A stretch of DNA of 64,000 nt from Amphiura filiformis (lineage: Eukaryota; Echinodermata; Ophiuroidea; Amphilepidida; Amphiuridae), in contig NC_092642.1 of NCBI RefSeq assembly GCF_039555335.1, positions 17,017,208 to 17,081,207 on the forward strand, written 5' to 3'. The notes beneath the pieces were generated by a model. It was given only the letters and a program-made list of their open reading frames with translations, did no database searches and was not told the origin of the DNA. Below, piece after piece: positions 36,524 through 47,188 of the stretch. The first letter of the stretch is position 1, and every line of letters starts with the position of its first letter. A program made the position numbers and the translations under genes.

Positions 36524-36987
36524 TGCTTAGGAATAAAAGAAAATATTGTTTTCCACATTTTCACGAAACGATAGGTATTTTTGGCAACTCCAACTCCTAA
36601 ACATCACAAATCACAAATAAAAAGCTTACATATCTAATTTCTAAAAGTTTAAAATGACTTTCAGCACAAAATTCCAAGCAACCTTGAATTTTCGATGTGT
36701 GACACACATCTTCATGGTAGGAAGTCCTATGATGTTGTTACTTGTTACATATATATGTATCTAAACATGCATGTCACTTAGCCAAACGTTAACAGTGTTG
36801 AAGACGGGATATAAGTGTTCAGGATGCGTTTAGATACAAATTGTATCAAAGTATGATACATGTAACCATGGTAACGTAACTTGAAAATCAAAAGGACGGA
36901 GCTGATTTTATTTTGGATTTGCGATGTGTAGGAGAATATGTTTCAAAATATGAAACCATAACTTACCCTGAATTCAAACTCTATTAA

Positions 36988-37539
36988 GGGATGGAGTATG
37001 CACGTTTGGACAGTATTTATTGTGGGACATTAGAGTACATCAGACATATCGAATTGCATTCTGAATACGAAGAATGTCCTTCTGATATTAAAAAATTTTG
37101 ATTTTTTTAAAATTCGCAATGTAATACACATTTGAGCAAATCATTAAAACTGATATTTTTAATATTTAACAGTACTCAAGTAAACTTCATAAATCTGATG
37201 ATTTTTCCCAAAACACCAAAAAATTAGGTCTTTTGGGGAAAAAAATCTATATCTTCAATATGAAAGGTCAAATTTTTCAATTGATCGTCGGCTTTTCCTC
37301 CCAGCTACATACACTTTAAGAATATATCATTAGATTTATAAAATTTACTTCGAGGACTGTTATATATCAAAATGTGAAAAATATCAAATTTTAATAATTT
37401 GTCATAAAATTTGTATTATATCGTGAATTTAAAAAACGAAAATTATTTGATATCAGAAAGACATTCTCCGTATTCAGAATGCAATTCGATATGTCTGATG
37501 TGCTCTCATGTCCCACAAAAAATATTCATTCCAGATCCC
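36988..37539. mobile_element. Family-A foldback MITE, copy 5 (complete)
   Basis: Flanked by TTAA at 36984-36987 and 37540-37543. GGGATGGAGTATGCACGTTT at the left is inverse-related to ATTCATTCCAGATCCC at the right. Both arms carry GGGACATTAGAGTACATCAG / CTGATGTGCTCTCATGTCCC. It is 552 bp, non-coding, and the best-delimited copy of the family. Confidence 0.8.
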
Positions 37540-37985
37540 TTAAAATTGCATATTTATGTTCTAAAGACACAAAATAAAATTAGAAAAATTTTTCTCAATT
37601 TCTGGAATAAGGACCTTAAAATATCCCAAATTTTGGTCAAAATTTTTGACCCATATTTTTGATTAATAAAAAAATATTGAGAGAACTGTTTCTAGTTTTG
37701 TGTCTTTAGAACATAAATATGCAGTTTTATTTAAGTGTTTTTGGTGTTTTCCAGCTAAGGCGGCAGCCACTATGAAAGTGGCTATACCATCTTGAAAAAA
37801 ATAATGGATTACCTTGTTCTGCAGCTAGAGCACTATAATATTCCTGGTTGATTTTATACCAATAATAGGTGAAAGAAGTGTCCTGTATGTACATGTGTTT
37901 GTTGTTGTTTTCAGCTAAGGCTAAAGGTACAAAAAATGCTTTGTCAACTCTATAATAACATGTTAATATATCGTGCATCTATTTT

Positions 37986-38081
37986 TCAAAAGTGTTTTTA
38001 GAACGTTATTAAAACGTTTTTATACCCTTTATATAAACCAACAATAAAACGTTATCTGTAAAATATTTTGTGTTTGCTGGG
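37986..38081. mobile_element. Half element of the CCCAGCAAACACA type
   Basis: ATTAAAACGTTTTTATACCC, CGTTATCTGTAAAATATTTT and a terminal TGTGTTTGCTGGG match the right end of the element at 16794-18918. Confidence 0.6.
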
Positions 38082-38374
38082 CAACTCAACTTGCAGGTTC
38101 TACGACGACGTTGAAAAATTTATATGATGATGATATCAAAAATAAATTTCAAAGTTCAAGGTAACTCGACTTATGGCCTAAAACGCGACGCTTACTTTGC
38201 ACGTAAAATCTTTGGAAAGCTATTTAGGATTTGAAGGTTAAAAATAGGTCAAATCATCAAATTGAGGCTTTTACGATAAACTGATATAAAAAGGTGAGAA
38301 ATTAGCAAAATCGAATACTAAGAAGATTGCCCAAGTTGCATGTTTACTCAGTGGTGGCCATCTTGAAAAAAATG

Positions 38375-39003
38375 TGATTTTTGGGCAAAATGTGATTTTT
38401 GACAAAATGTGTTTTTGGTAAAAATGTTATTTTTGGTCATAAATGTGATTTTTGGTCAAAAATATGGGTTTTTTTCAAAACGTGATTTTTGGTCAGGGGT
38501 CAAAAATGTGATTTATAATAAAAAAATGTGATTCATGGTCAAAATGTGATTTTTGGTTAAAAATGTACTCTTGGTGATTTTTGGTTCAAAATGTGATATT
38601 TGGTCAAAAATGTAATTTTTGGTCAAAAATAGGATTTTCTGTCAAAAATGTGTTATTTGTTCAAAAATGTGATTTTTTGGTCAAAAATGTGATTTTTGGT
38701 CAAAAATGTGATATTTGGTCAAAAATGTGATTTTCGGTCAAAAATGTGATATTTGTTCAAAAATGTGATTTTTGGTCAAAAATGCGATTTTGGATCAAAA
38801 ATGTGATTTTTGGTCAAAAATGTGATGTTTGGTCAAAACTGGGATTTTTGGGCAAAGATGTGATTTTTGGTCAAAAATGTGATTTTTGGTCAAAATGTGA
38901 TTTTTGGTCAAAATGTGATTTTTGGTCAAAATGTGATTTTTGGTCAAAATGTGATTTTTGGTCAAAATTTGATTTTGGTCAAAATTTGATTTTTGGTCAA
39001 AAC
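38375..39003. repeat. 18-20-bp minisatellite (ATGTGATTTTTGGTCAAAA)
   Basis: About 30 units with 18- and 20-bp length variants; the 18-bp form is homogeneous at 38880-38960. It produces spurious reading frames such as FWSKCD repeats. Confidence 0.9.
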
Positions 39004-39295
39004 ATGACCGCCGCGCACGGGCCCGCGCACCTGATTGCCTCCCGCGTTGCGGTGCCGACTGCACCGGCCCTCCGACTCCGACGCATGCTCCACTGCACGA
39101 GGCCAACCGACACCACACCCGGTAGACTCCCGCGTATGGATGCCGACTGCACCGTCCCTCTGCACCGACCACTGCGCGCGGCTCACCACGACTCTACACC
39201 CGGTTGCATCCCGCGTATGGGTGCCGACTGCACCGGCCCTCTGCACCGACAACGACGGCGATACCAGTTACCCAGGGGCGATACCAATCCTAGCC
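39004..39295. repeat. GC-rich ~85-bp tandem repeat, three copies
   Basis: TGCCGACTGCACCGGCCCT recurs at about 39053, 39141 and 39224. CCCGGTTGCATCCCGCGTAT is inverse-related to the left arm of the 10-kb element near 30235-30265. Base composition differs sharply from the surroundings. Confidence 0.75.
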
Positions 39296-39399
39296 TATAA
39301 TCATGAATTCATGATAATATTCTCCCAGACGGACCACAGCGGTGAGGTTCTACAAGTGGGTACGTATAAATTTATTACTATATAATAATTATATTTAAA

Positions 39400-39610
39400 T
39401 AAATATCAGGTTAAAATCGGATTAAATTCAGGTTGAAATTTCGGCGTTTAATACAACGTGAAATTCAGGTTGAAATTAGGTTGAAATTTCGACGTTGAAT
39501 CAACGTTGAAATCGGGTTGAAATCAGGTTAGAGTCGATTTGCAAATACAACGTGATTTCAACGTCGAAACGTCAACCTGATTTCAACGTGATTTCAACGT
39601 CGGGTGTGCC
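39400..39610. repeat. Right subterminal GTTGAAATC repeats of the 10-kb element
   Basis: CAGGTTGAAATTTCG, GACGTTGAATCAACGTTG, AACCTGATTTCAACGTG recur and mirror 29280-29560. Confidence 0.75.
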
Positions 39611-39617
39611 CACTGGG

Positions 39618-39998
39618 AGACGATCATAACAGCTAATGGGATTGCGAAAAATGGCGCCAAAACTAAAAGCTCAAATTTTGGCGGAATGAAGTGAATAACA
39701 AGAGCGGCAACAAAGGCGATATTCCATATTCCAAGCAATACCCACTTAATGTTAGTTTTTGTCAAAGTCCGTGACATTGGGTGCAAAACTGCATCATATC
39801 TATCAACTGCGATAGAGGTTAAGTTGAGAATAGATGCTACGGAAGAGAAGTAGAAGAGAAACTGTTCCACTTGGTAAGAAATTCCCGTGTGACCTTGATG
39901 CAGTATGATGCCAACGACAAGCAAAGGAGTAGCCGCTATGCAGACAATAAGATCAGCCACTGCAAGGGATGTCAAGAAGATCTCTGTCAAAGTCCGTT
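39618..39998 (-). CDS. GPCR exon part: TM2 to TM5
   Basis: The acceptor is AATATTTTTTCAG before 39998. It reads ERTLTEIFLTSLAVADLIV (TM2), LVVGIILHQ, YFSSVASILNLTSIAVDRY (TM3, DRY intact), IKWVLLGIWNIAFVAALVI (TM4), FIPPKFE as a short ECL2, then LLVLAPFFAIPLAVMIV (TM5). It is cut at the transposon border within the codon following MIV. Confidence 0.8.
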
Positions 39999-41255
39999 CT
40001 GAAAAAATATTTAAAAAAAATACGAAAATCGTGAATATATAACATAGTATGAAACCCATTTTCAACGACCCAGCGCAGCTGTAGCGTAGCCAGGATTTTG
40101 CTGTGAGACCAGAGGATGATTTAAGCACTTCCCACCACGCCACTGTGTTGACTTGCGGTTAGCACAGCTGTGTGAGTGAACATGACACCACTGCTCGCAC
40201 ATTGCATTGACGGACATGGTTAAATTTGAATTTGGACTGATATATTATTTACAATAAAAACGCATTCAAAATGCTAGTCGATTGCACATTTTATGTTACT
40301 TACAGAAGGTGTGAATTATCCTTTATGCATACATCACTTTTGTTCTGAAATCGACCAAGTAATAATGACACACGCACAATTCTTAAACAACATCTTTTGC
40401 ACAGAATTCAATGGGATTTGAAAAGTAAAGTGGCAGTTGAAACTCTAGTGATAACACGTTTGCAGTGCATGATGGGGCTTCCTTAAATCATCCTCTGCTG
40501 TGAGACTAAAGTTCGGGCTCGTACGTGTCATTCTTCCGTTCGAAGCGAAATTAATTTTCAAGGCAGCGTGCTGATGACGTAAGTAAATGAAGCGGACACT
40601 ATCATGCCTATGTTCACGATATTAAACACAATGAACCTAGAGCTCTTTTCATGTTCATTCATGCATAGATCATATAGATGATCTATGATTCATGTATAAA
40701 TGCACGAACTCCAATGGTCATCAAAGGCATGGAAATAGTAGGCCCCCTAGATGAGATTAGCTACCAGCTCATTGAAATTGTTTAATTGCATAATAAATAC
40801 AATATTGATCACTATACCTGAATATACTAGTCTCAGATTGATCACGCTGAAATTCTAAGCTCAAAATATTTTTTTTGTTTTTTAATCCAAATATTTCTCA
40901 TGATATTGATATACATATGAATTGTAATATCACAATTTACTAATATATAAAAACAGAAGTGGCTGATTTTATCCATATGTTTAAAAACCATTAAATTTGT
41001 AATACTTAATTCAGAGTTTCAAGTTTCTGAGAACAACAACAGTATAGGCCTACGTTCTGTGCATTGAGAATGTTTATAGTCCCTTCTCTCAAAGCAGGCA
41101 CATCTCATTTCATGACGTCAACTTTTTTCTAGGTCAAATCGGTCTTGTTCAAAGGAACTTTTAAACGTCTTATTTTCTCAAAAAAGGAGTCATTTTCAGT
41201 GTCCTCATAATATTAGCTTGCCAATGATATGATGTTGTCCGAGCAATGTATATGA
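39999..41255. other. GPCR intron 1, left part
   Basis: No exon or clear repeat was recognised. Short palindromic ATCATATAGATGATCTATGA occurs at about 40668. The rest of the intron continues to 42294 with MITE copy 6 inside. Confidence 0.35.
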
Positions 41256-41261
41256 CCTTTA

Positions 41262-41481
41262 AGTAAATATCATTAGATTTAAACAATTTACTTCGAGGAT
41301 TGTTAAATGTGAAATATATCAATTTTTCATAATATGCCATAAAATTTGTATGTCGCGAATTTTAAAAAAATCAAGATAATTTGATATTAGAAGGACATTC
41401 CTATGTCATAATGTTATTCGATATGTCTGATGTGCTCTCATGTCCTACAAAAATGCTGTGCATACGTTGCTACCACAGCCC
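41262..41481. mobile_element. Family-A foldback MITE, copy 6 (right half)
   Basis: It begins in the centre (AAATATCATTAGATTTAAAC) and runs through TCGATATGTCTGATGTGCTC, ending before TTAA at 41482-41485. The left arm is absent. It lies in GPCR intron 1. Confidence 0.65.
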
Positions 41482-42294
41482 TTAAGTCTTACCAATAACT
41501 TACAATTTATACTGGGTGGAGGGTTGAAATGAAATAAACATCAAAATACAATTTCAGCGCATCTTCGTTAAAATATAGTACCCAATTAGTTACCGGGCAT
41601 GTAAAGCTGACTATTAAAAAATCGACCTGGCAAAACATGATAAATGCAGCAAGAATTGCAACAGCCAATACTTCTTTTCACATCAGAAGTAAAATGGTGA
41701 TGTATGTGTTTCATATCAGAAGTAATGAAATTGTGTCTTTTGTTCAAATTTATCAGGGCATTAAAGATCTCTTTCTAATTAAATGAACAGATGCAAAGCA
41801 AAATTATTTCCACATGATCTATTTGTGCCCAAACCAGCACATTTTGACATTTGAATGAAGTTGGATGGATGCAGATAAAATTGTAACCAATTAGTTACTG
41901 AATGACAGAACATTAATTCATAATCCATTCTGCGTCAAGATCATCATGATTGGTATATACAATTTAGAAGTTAGATTTCCTGGATCAATAAAAAAAGGCG
42001 CACATCGTAATAAGAAGCACACCCCTCCTTGCTCCAAAAAGTTTTTATACCATCAGAATTTCAGGAAACTATAGAGACTAAGAACTACTATTTGTGTGTA
42101 CTTTCTTGCCGATTCCTTCGTTTGCCAAAGACATCTTCCAATTTGTATTATGCATGTTCTGTCAACAGAATAGCCTATGGCACGCGGTAATATAATTATG
42201 GCAATTGTCATGATTGTAAGCTTTTTTTCGCGGATATCTATAATTAATCCTTATTACAAAAATAGGATGCTAGGATCACTCTATATGTTTTTAC

Positions 42295-42451
42295 CTATTT
42301 TCCTTCTTGAGATAACCGCGATAACCAAAAGGTTGCCACTAGTTCCCACCACTATTATAATCGTCGCTAACACCACAAACAGCAGCATAATATCGTGTCC
42401 AAATCCAGGCTCAGGTTCGGCACCAGCCTGGCTCTGGTTCACTTGTACCAT
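42295..42451 (-). CDS. GPCR first coding exon: N-terminus and TM1
   Basis: ATG at 42449-42451 opens MVQVNQSQAGAEPEPGFG with an N-glycosylation sequon (NQS). TM1 follows: IMLLFVVLATIIIVVGTSG, then NLLVIAVISRRK. The donor is AAAATAG|GTAAAAA. This is the first ATG in the receptor frame. A different-frame ATG at 42549-42551 begins an EP-rich peptide that overlaps it, so the true start is uncertain. Confidence 0.65.
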
Positions 42452-42551
42452 TGAGGTACCATTGCCAAGGTTCCCCTTCTGGTTCCGGCTCAACCTCTGG
42501 TTCAGGCTCCACCTCTGGTTCGGGTGACAAAGGCTCGGGCTCAGCAGACAT
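42411..42551 (-). other. Overlapping 46-codon EP-rich ORF at the GPCR start
   Basis: ATG at 42549-42551 opens MSAEPEPLSPEPEVEPEPE, then NGTSEPEPG, and stops at 42411-42413 inside the receptor exon. The EPEPG motif appears in both frames because GAACCnGAGCCnGG is present twice, 22 bases apart. It may be an upstream ORF, or the original receptor N-terminus put out of frame by a repeat change. Confidence 0.45.
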
Positions 42552-43930
42552 GATAATTTAGGAGGTCGTATACTAAAATCTGTGGAAACTGTGAGAAGAA
42601 AATATATTGATATTTACAACAATTATATAAAAAAAAGTAAATTCTAAGTCAATCTTGAAACACTTTATGTTTATACATGTGATTTTGGGATGCACATTGC
42701 CAAACACAAAAATACATTTGCGATATCCATCAACTTTTTTTTTGCGCATCAGTATGCATAATATACAGTAGTGTTATCTACTGAAGATAGCAGTTTTGTT
42801 CATAAGCTAAGTTTGGTTTAAAAGCCTGCATGATGAGACATTAAAGCATGCAATGAAAAAAAACCCGTTGAACAGTTTATTTTTTCACATGTCCATTATT
42901 AGACATAACAAATTCATCTTGACTTACGTTTCAAGTTGACAGTGTTGTATACCCCAGAGTGAAAAACATCTTGGCGAAGGTATTAAAATTCCGTGAAAAT
43001 CTCGATCCGGCCACTGATTAATCCACTAATAGCTTATTAATAGTCACGATAGTAGGATTTTTTTCGCGAACAACCACCATTTCGCTGAAATTCCAATACA
43101 AGCACTATTTTTAAGAATTCCAAAACCAAAGCTATGTTTGTGTATACTCAGAGAGTTTTTGTCGCAGATTTCATCATTGTTGTTCACGTGCGGTCTTCAC
43201 ATTTAGCTACATTTCATAAGACGTAAGACTGAGATGCAAATTTGTACGGTTGGCAAATCGACATCTGATATTATCCCTGCCTGCATGCGCGAAGCAAACT
43301 GGTCTAACCATGCTAACGTTGCTCGCTTGTATAAAACTGCCCGCCAATAAGACAGTGCTTTATTATTTCGACCAATAGTAGCAGGCGATTTTACTAATGT
43401 AATTTTACCATATAGAATTACAGATTCATACCAATTTTATACAATTTACATATTAAATGCACATTAAAGATTCGAATGACTTTATTTGGAACCGGTAGTG
43501 AAATAAGGTTTCGAAGTTTTCTGTCTGAAAGTTGGAATGTTTACGCACACTGGCATTTCCTATAACTCAGCATCACATGATGGTTTAATCTCAAAAGTTT
43601 GAATGCGTTTATTTTTCTCCGATTCATTTCTATCAATAAACAAATAGTGACTTAGCATAGCAACATATAACCTTGATATAAATAATGACAATGGACTGAT
43701 AATGCATTTTAAGAAAGAACGTTTCGTAATCCAAAAGCGTGGCAAAGTATCTAATATGAGTAAAAATCATATTGACGTCATCATTGTTATGCTATATTTG
43801 TTCTACTTTTTCGCATTTGATACCCTTTATCATGATTATTTTTTACGTGTATACTCTTACGGGACAAAAAGGTTCTATTAGTTGCACTTTTTTTCTATGA
43901 GTCTTTAGTTCCGTAGCTTGTTTAGTTTGT
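42552..43930. other. Non-coding stretch upstream of the GPCR
   Basis: It presumably holds the GPCR promoter and 5' UTR. No core promoter motif can be assigned confidently and no repeat was resolved. Confidence 0.3.
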
Positions 43931-43937
43931 ATGTTAA

Positions 43938-44313
43938 GGGGGTACTACACCCCTGTGGTAAATTTGTGACTATTTTTGTGTTTTTCTCAAAAACTAAACA
44001 CACACTGGTAACAAAAGTTATGTATATTATTGGGGCAAGGAATCCAATTACTAAACTGAATTTTCAGTGACTCAAGAGAAGCGGTTCAGTATATATGATA
44101 GGAAATGAGGTACATCCTATAGCGGTACCTCATTTCTTATCATAAATAACGAACCGCTTGTCTTGGGTCACTGAAATTCCAGTGTAGTAATTGGATTCGT
44201 TGCCCCTATAATATAGGCCTACATAACTTTTGTTACCAGTGTGTTATTAGTTTTGACATGTTTGAGAAAAGTGCAAAAATAGTCACAAATTTATGGAAGG
44301 GTGTAGTACCCCC
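43938..44313. mobile_element. TTAA-flanked MITE with GGGGGTACTACACCC ends
   Basis: GGGGGTACTACACCC at the left and GGGTGTAGTACCCCC at the right are exact inverses, flanked by TTAA (43934-43937 and 44314-44317). Long inner arms pair (CTCATTTCTTATCAT-type). It is 376 bp. A larger sister copy is at 57036-57920. Confidence 0.8.
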
Positions 44314-44317
44314 TTAA

Positions 44318-46025
44318 GTGCCTAAATCCATAAATCGTTATTGTTATGTGTTATTGTTATGTTATCTCTTTATGTTTTGCAACAGGGAGTGAAAACTCAG
44401 ATACCTTTTGAGTGATGCTAAATTTAGCGGATCGCGGAACAAAGTGTTGGCGTAAAGAGCAAAACGGTGGTTTTCTAACAGTTTCTTATTCTAAAATTTC
44501 AAAGTTTTAGGGGCCTGAGCTTTCGATCCTAGCAGGATCTTTTTCAAAGGCAGAGTGACAAGACAACACACAAACATGCATATATATAGGGACATGGACA
44601 TAAAGGAAGAGGAAATTAGCAAGACAATAGAAGACATAAGTGTTTCTTGGGAAATATCAATAGGGGCAGGAAGGGGATGTCATGAATGGAGTTTCTTATT
44701 CTAAGAGTATATAATGGTTCTATCTAAAACTCTGACAATAAATATGATAAATATAATGTGTGAATCGAATGAGCAACTATGGCAACTTTGTATCAGTTTT
44801 AAAAGTAATGTGTATATAAGCACTATTTCAAAAATGTTTTCTAAATGTTATTAAAACGTTTTATACCCTTTATATAATCGACATTTAAACGTTGTCTGTA
44901 AAATGTTTTATGTTAGCTGGGTAACTTTTCGGGAGAAAGTACGAGGAAGTTTGTAAGGAGAAAAAAGTATTAAAAAAAACCGCGCTAATCCCAATAATTT
45001 GGGGAAATTGTAAGTCTAAGAACCGCGCTAATTATGCTATTTATAAGTCAGGGATTTATGCTCATTACGCTAATTAACACCAATTATATAAATACAAAAC
45101 GAAGTGATGTCATTTTGTTTTCCATGCAGAATCACGCTATATTATAACTTTCAAATAGCGCTTACTGGAGACCATAAAGTTCTAAAAGTTTATATTTGCA
45201 TAAATTGCACAAATTACTGACGCCGAGATGGAATTTAGGTATAAATGTTATAATAGCACCAATTGCTTATATAGCTTATACGGCAAATCCCTTAAAAGCC
45301 TTGCCATATATGCTTATGTAAGATATTTGGGCAATTAGTGCAATTTAATGGATGCGGCAAAATCCGAAATATCCCTTTACTTAACTTTTGTATGGGTATA
45401 TATATCAAAACAATCAATCCTGCCTCTATCTGCGCCTTTTAAATCCACTTTCTCAAAATTCAGTTTTCTGCAGAGGTTAATTGACAATGCGCTACCAGAA
45501 AACACCGTTAAATTGGCACTCCAATAGGAAACTTACAACAAGGGGTATTTGGAGGACAAAATTAGTTGTGTGAAATGGTAAAAATTGGGGTCTTTGCTTA
45601 AAAACAAATAGGCTATGTCCTTTTGGAGGCAGATTCTAATAATTGAATTTATGGGGGAAGGGGAGGGGGTATAGATGTAACAATGATTTTTTTCAACAAA
45701 AAGGGTCTTAGGCACAAAAATTCACCTGGGGGAACAAAACCGAACAAGAAAATATGGGGTCTTTGAGGACAAAAATGGGTCTGGGGAGTAAACAATAAAA
45801 TACTGAATAGTTTCATGCATTCTTTATCATGTTTATATTTAAAAAGGTTGCTGAACCTACACAAGGTCATGCCAATATAAATTGCGTAACAATGTGTAAC
45901 GATATTTTGTCATCTTATAAATGGACATGTAAACAGCAACAAATTTAATTATAAAACAGATGCGTTTTGTCCACTTTCCAATAATGCACCAAATTGACCA
46001 CGTTGACGGTTTAGTAATACTGTAA
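44318..46025. other. Non-coding stretch with a half element
   Basis: ATTAAAACGTTTTATACCC...TTAGCTGGG at about 44826-44921 is a half copy of the CCCAGC-type element. G-rich patches follow at about 45640-45790. No gene was recognised. Confidence 0.4.
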
Positions 46026-46028
46026 TAA

Positions 46029-47185
46029 GGGACCGTTCAGAAATACTTTGGTGGGGGGCTGGGCACTTGAATTTTTGGAGTCAAAACTTTTTGACCCCCC
46101 TCCAGAGAACCTAAAACTTTTTGACCCCCTCTTTAGATATATGAAACTTTTTTTATTCCTTTTTTAAGAGGTTTAAAAACAGTCTGAGGAGGGGGCTACT
46201 CCATTTGTGCAAACTCAGTCACAATTATAGGCCTGAAAGTTCAAGGTGTTTTTCACATGCTGTGACTTGTATGAAGTTTAATTTCAATTTATGCATTGTA
46301 ATTTTTGTTTCATTCTCAGTAATCAAATAAATAAAAGTAACACAAAAAAGGGAAATTGACAGTGGCGTAGCTAGGGCTTGTGGCACCCAGGGCTAAGGAT
46401 AGGTGTCGCTCCCGATTCTTGAAATAATTATTGCGCCCGGAGCACAAATAGGGCCTACCGCTAATTAATTTTGGTTATAATGAAAGAATATCGGTCTTAA
46501 ATTGATCTTTCAAATGACTTTGTCCTGAAATGCGCGCAAAGCGCGCGAAAATTTTGAATTTCATCGCTTAGAGTAGCGCAGAATCGATGCTGAATTGGTC
46601 AATTTGGTGCCCCTAAGAGTGGCGCCCAGGGCACATGCCCCACCTGCCCCGTCGCTATCCATTGGAAATTCAGAGCAACATCTGGGCACATACTCAAGAT
46701 TTTTAATACTTAAGACTTGTTTATCAGGGGCGTAGCCAGCTTTCTTGGCCAGGGGGGCAAAATATAAATTTCGGGGCAAAGACAAAAACAAATCCTGGTT
46801 GCATCATTTTGACCCGGTATTATCAGTGGGATACATACATAATCACCCTTTTCTTATAGCGACTGTAGAATACATGTAAAGTCTTTGAGATTCCAAAAAG
46901 GCTTTAATGGGACACCGGTAATGAGCGCGCGTAACGCGCCAAAAATGTATTTTACACTATTTTGGGCCATAATCGTGGTAAAAAGGGCTTTATTGGTACA
47001 TATGCGCGGGTAGCGCGCAAAAATTTTGTATGCTCTTGTTCTTTTGTTCTTTTTTGTTTAAAACTTTTTGACCCCCTCCTTTGGTAACCAAAACTTTTGG
47101 GTCCCCCCCTTTGTGCAACTCAAAACTTTTTGTGTCCCCCCACACTTTGCCCAGTCCCCCCACCAAAGTATTTATGAACGGTCCC
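46029..47185. mobile_element. Harbinger-like element with GGGACCGTTCA ends, TAA target repeat
   Basis: GGGACCGTTCAGAAATACTT and AAGTATTTATGAACGGTCCC are inverted ends with one mismatch. TAA flanks both (46026-46028 and 47186-47188). The inner arms carry inverse CTTTTTGACCCCC motifs. It is 1,157 bp with no transposase frame and contains a nested GGCGTAGCTAGGGC / GGCGTAGCCAGC-type repeat at about 46360-46760. Confidence 0.7.
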
Positions 47186-47188
47186 TAA

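Larger units (their letters stand above)
29265..39617. mobile_element. 10.35-kb DNA element inserted in GPCR exon, CCCAGTGGGCACA termini
   Basis: The ends are inverted: CCCAGTGGGCACA at 29265 and TGTGCCCACTGGG-type at 39617 (GTGTGCCCACTGGG). The 2-bp AG occurs on both sides (29263-29264 and 39618-39619). Subterminal arms are related in inverse: AACGTTGAAAT/GTTGAAATCAGG repeats at 29285-29560 and 39400-39600, and GC-rich GGTGCCGAC / GTCGGCACCCATACGCGGGA motifs at 30220-30260 and 39200-39235. No transposase frame was found. The interior is a mosaic of minisatellites and nested elements. Whether the whole is one element or a pile of nested insertions is open. Confidence 0.7.
26842..42551 (-). 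pseudogene. Class A (rhodopsin-like) GPCR gene split by a 10-kb transposon
   Basis: Coding pieces on the - strand: 42295-42451 (N-terminus, TM1), 39618-39998 (TM2-TM5), 28940-29264 (end of TM5 to TM7) and 26842-27015 (C-tail, stop TAG). Introns 1 and 3 have GT-AG borders. The two middle pieces were one exon: deleting 29265-39617 and one AG target copy gives VMIVCYYRILK with exact phase, and a total of 344 residues. Motifs: GNLLVIAVI (TM1), LAVADLIV (TM2), DRYDAVLHP (TM3), FAVSWMP (TM6), LNFIVYAF (TM7). It lacks the usual TM3 cysteine and has a very short second extracellular loop. It would be a plasma-membrane receptor; the ligand is unknown. As assembled no splice site can remove the insertion, so this allele is probably non-functional. 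Confidence 0.75.

Noticed and set aside
38746-39300. 184-codon reading frame (FWSKCD repeats then Pro/Arg-rich)
   Set aside because: It crosses two unrelated tandem arrays and has no domain or splice context.
29265-39617. The insertion as a normal intron of the GPCR
   Set aside because: The borders are CCCAGTGGG inverted termini with a 2-bp target repeat, no acceptor AG lies near the downstream border, and exact excision restores the exon.
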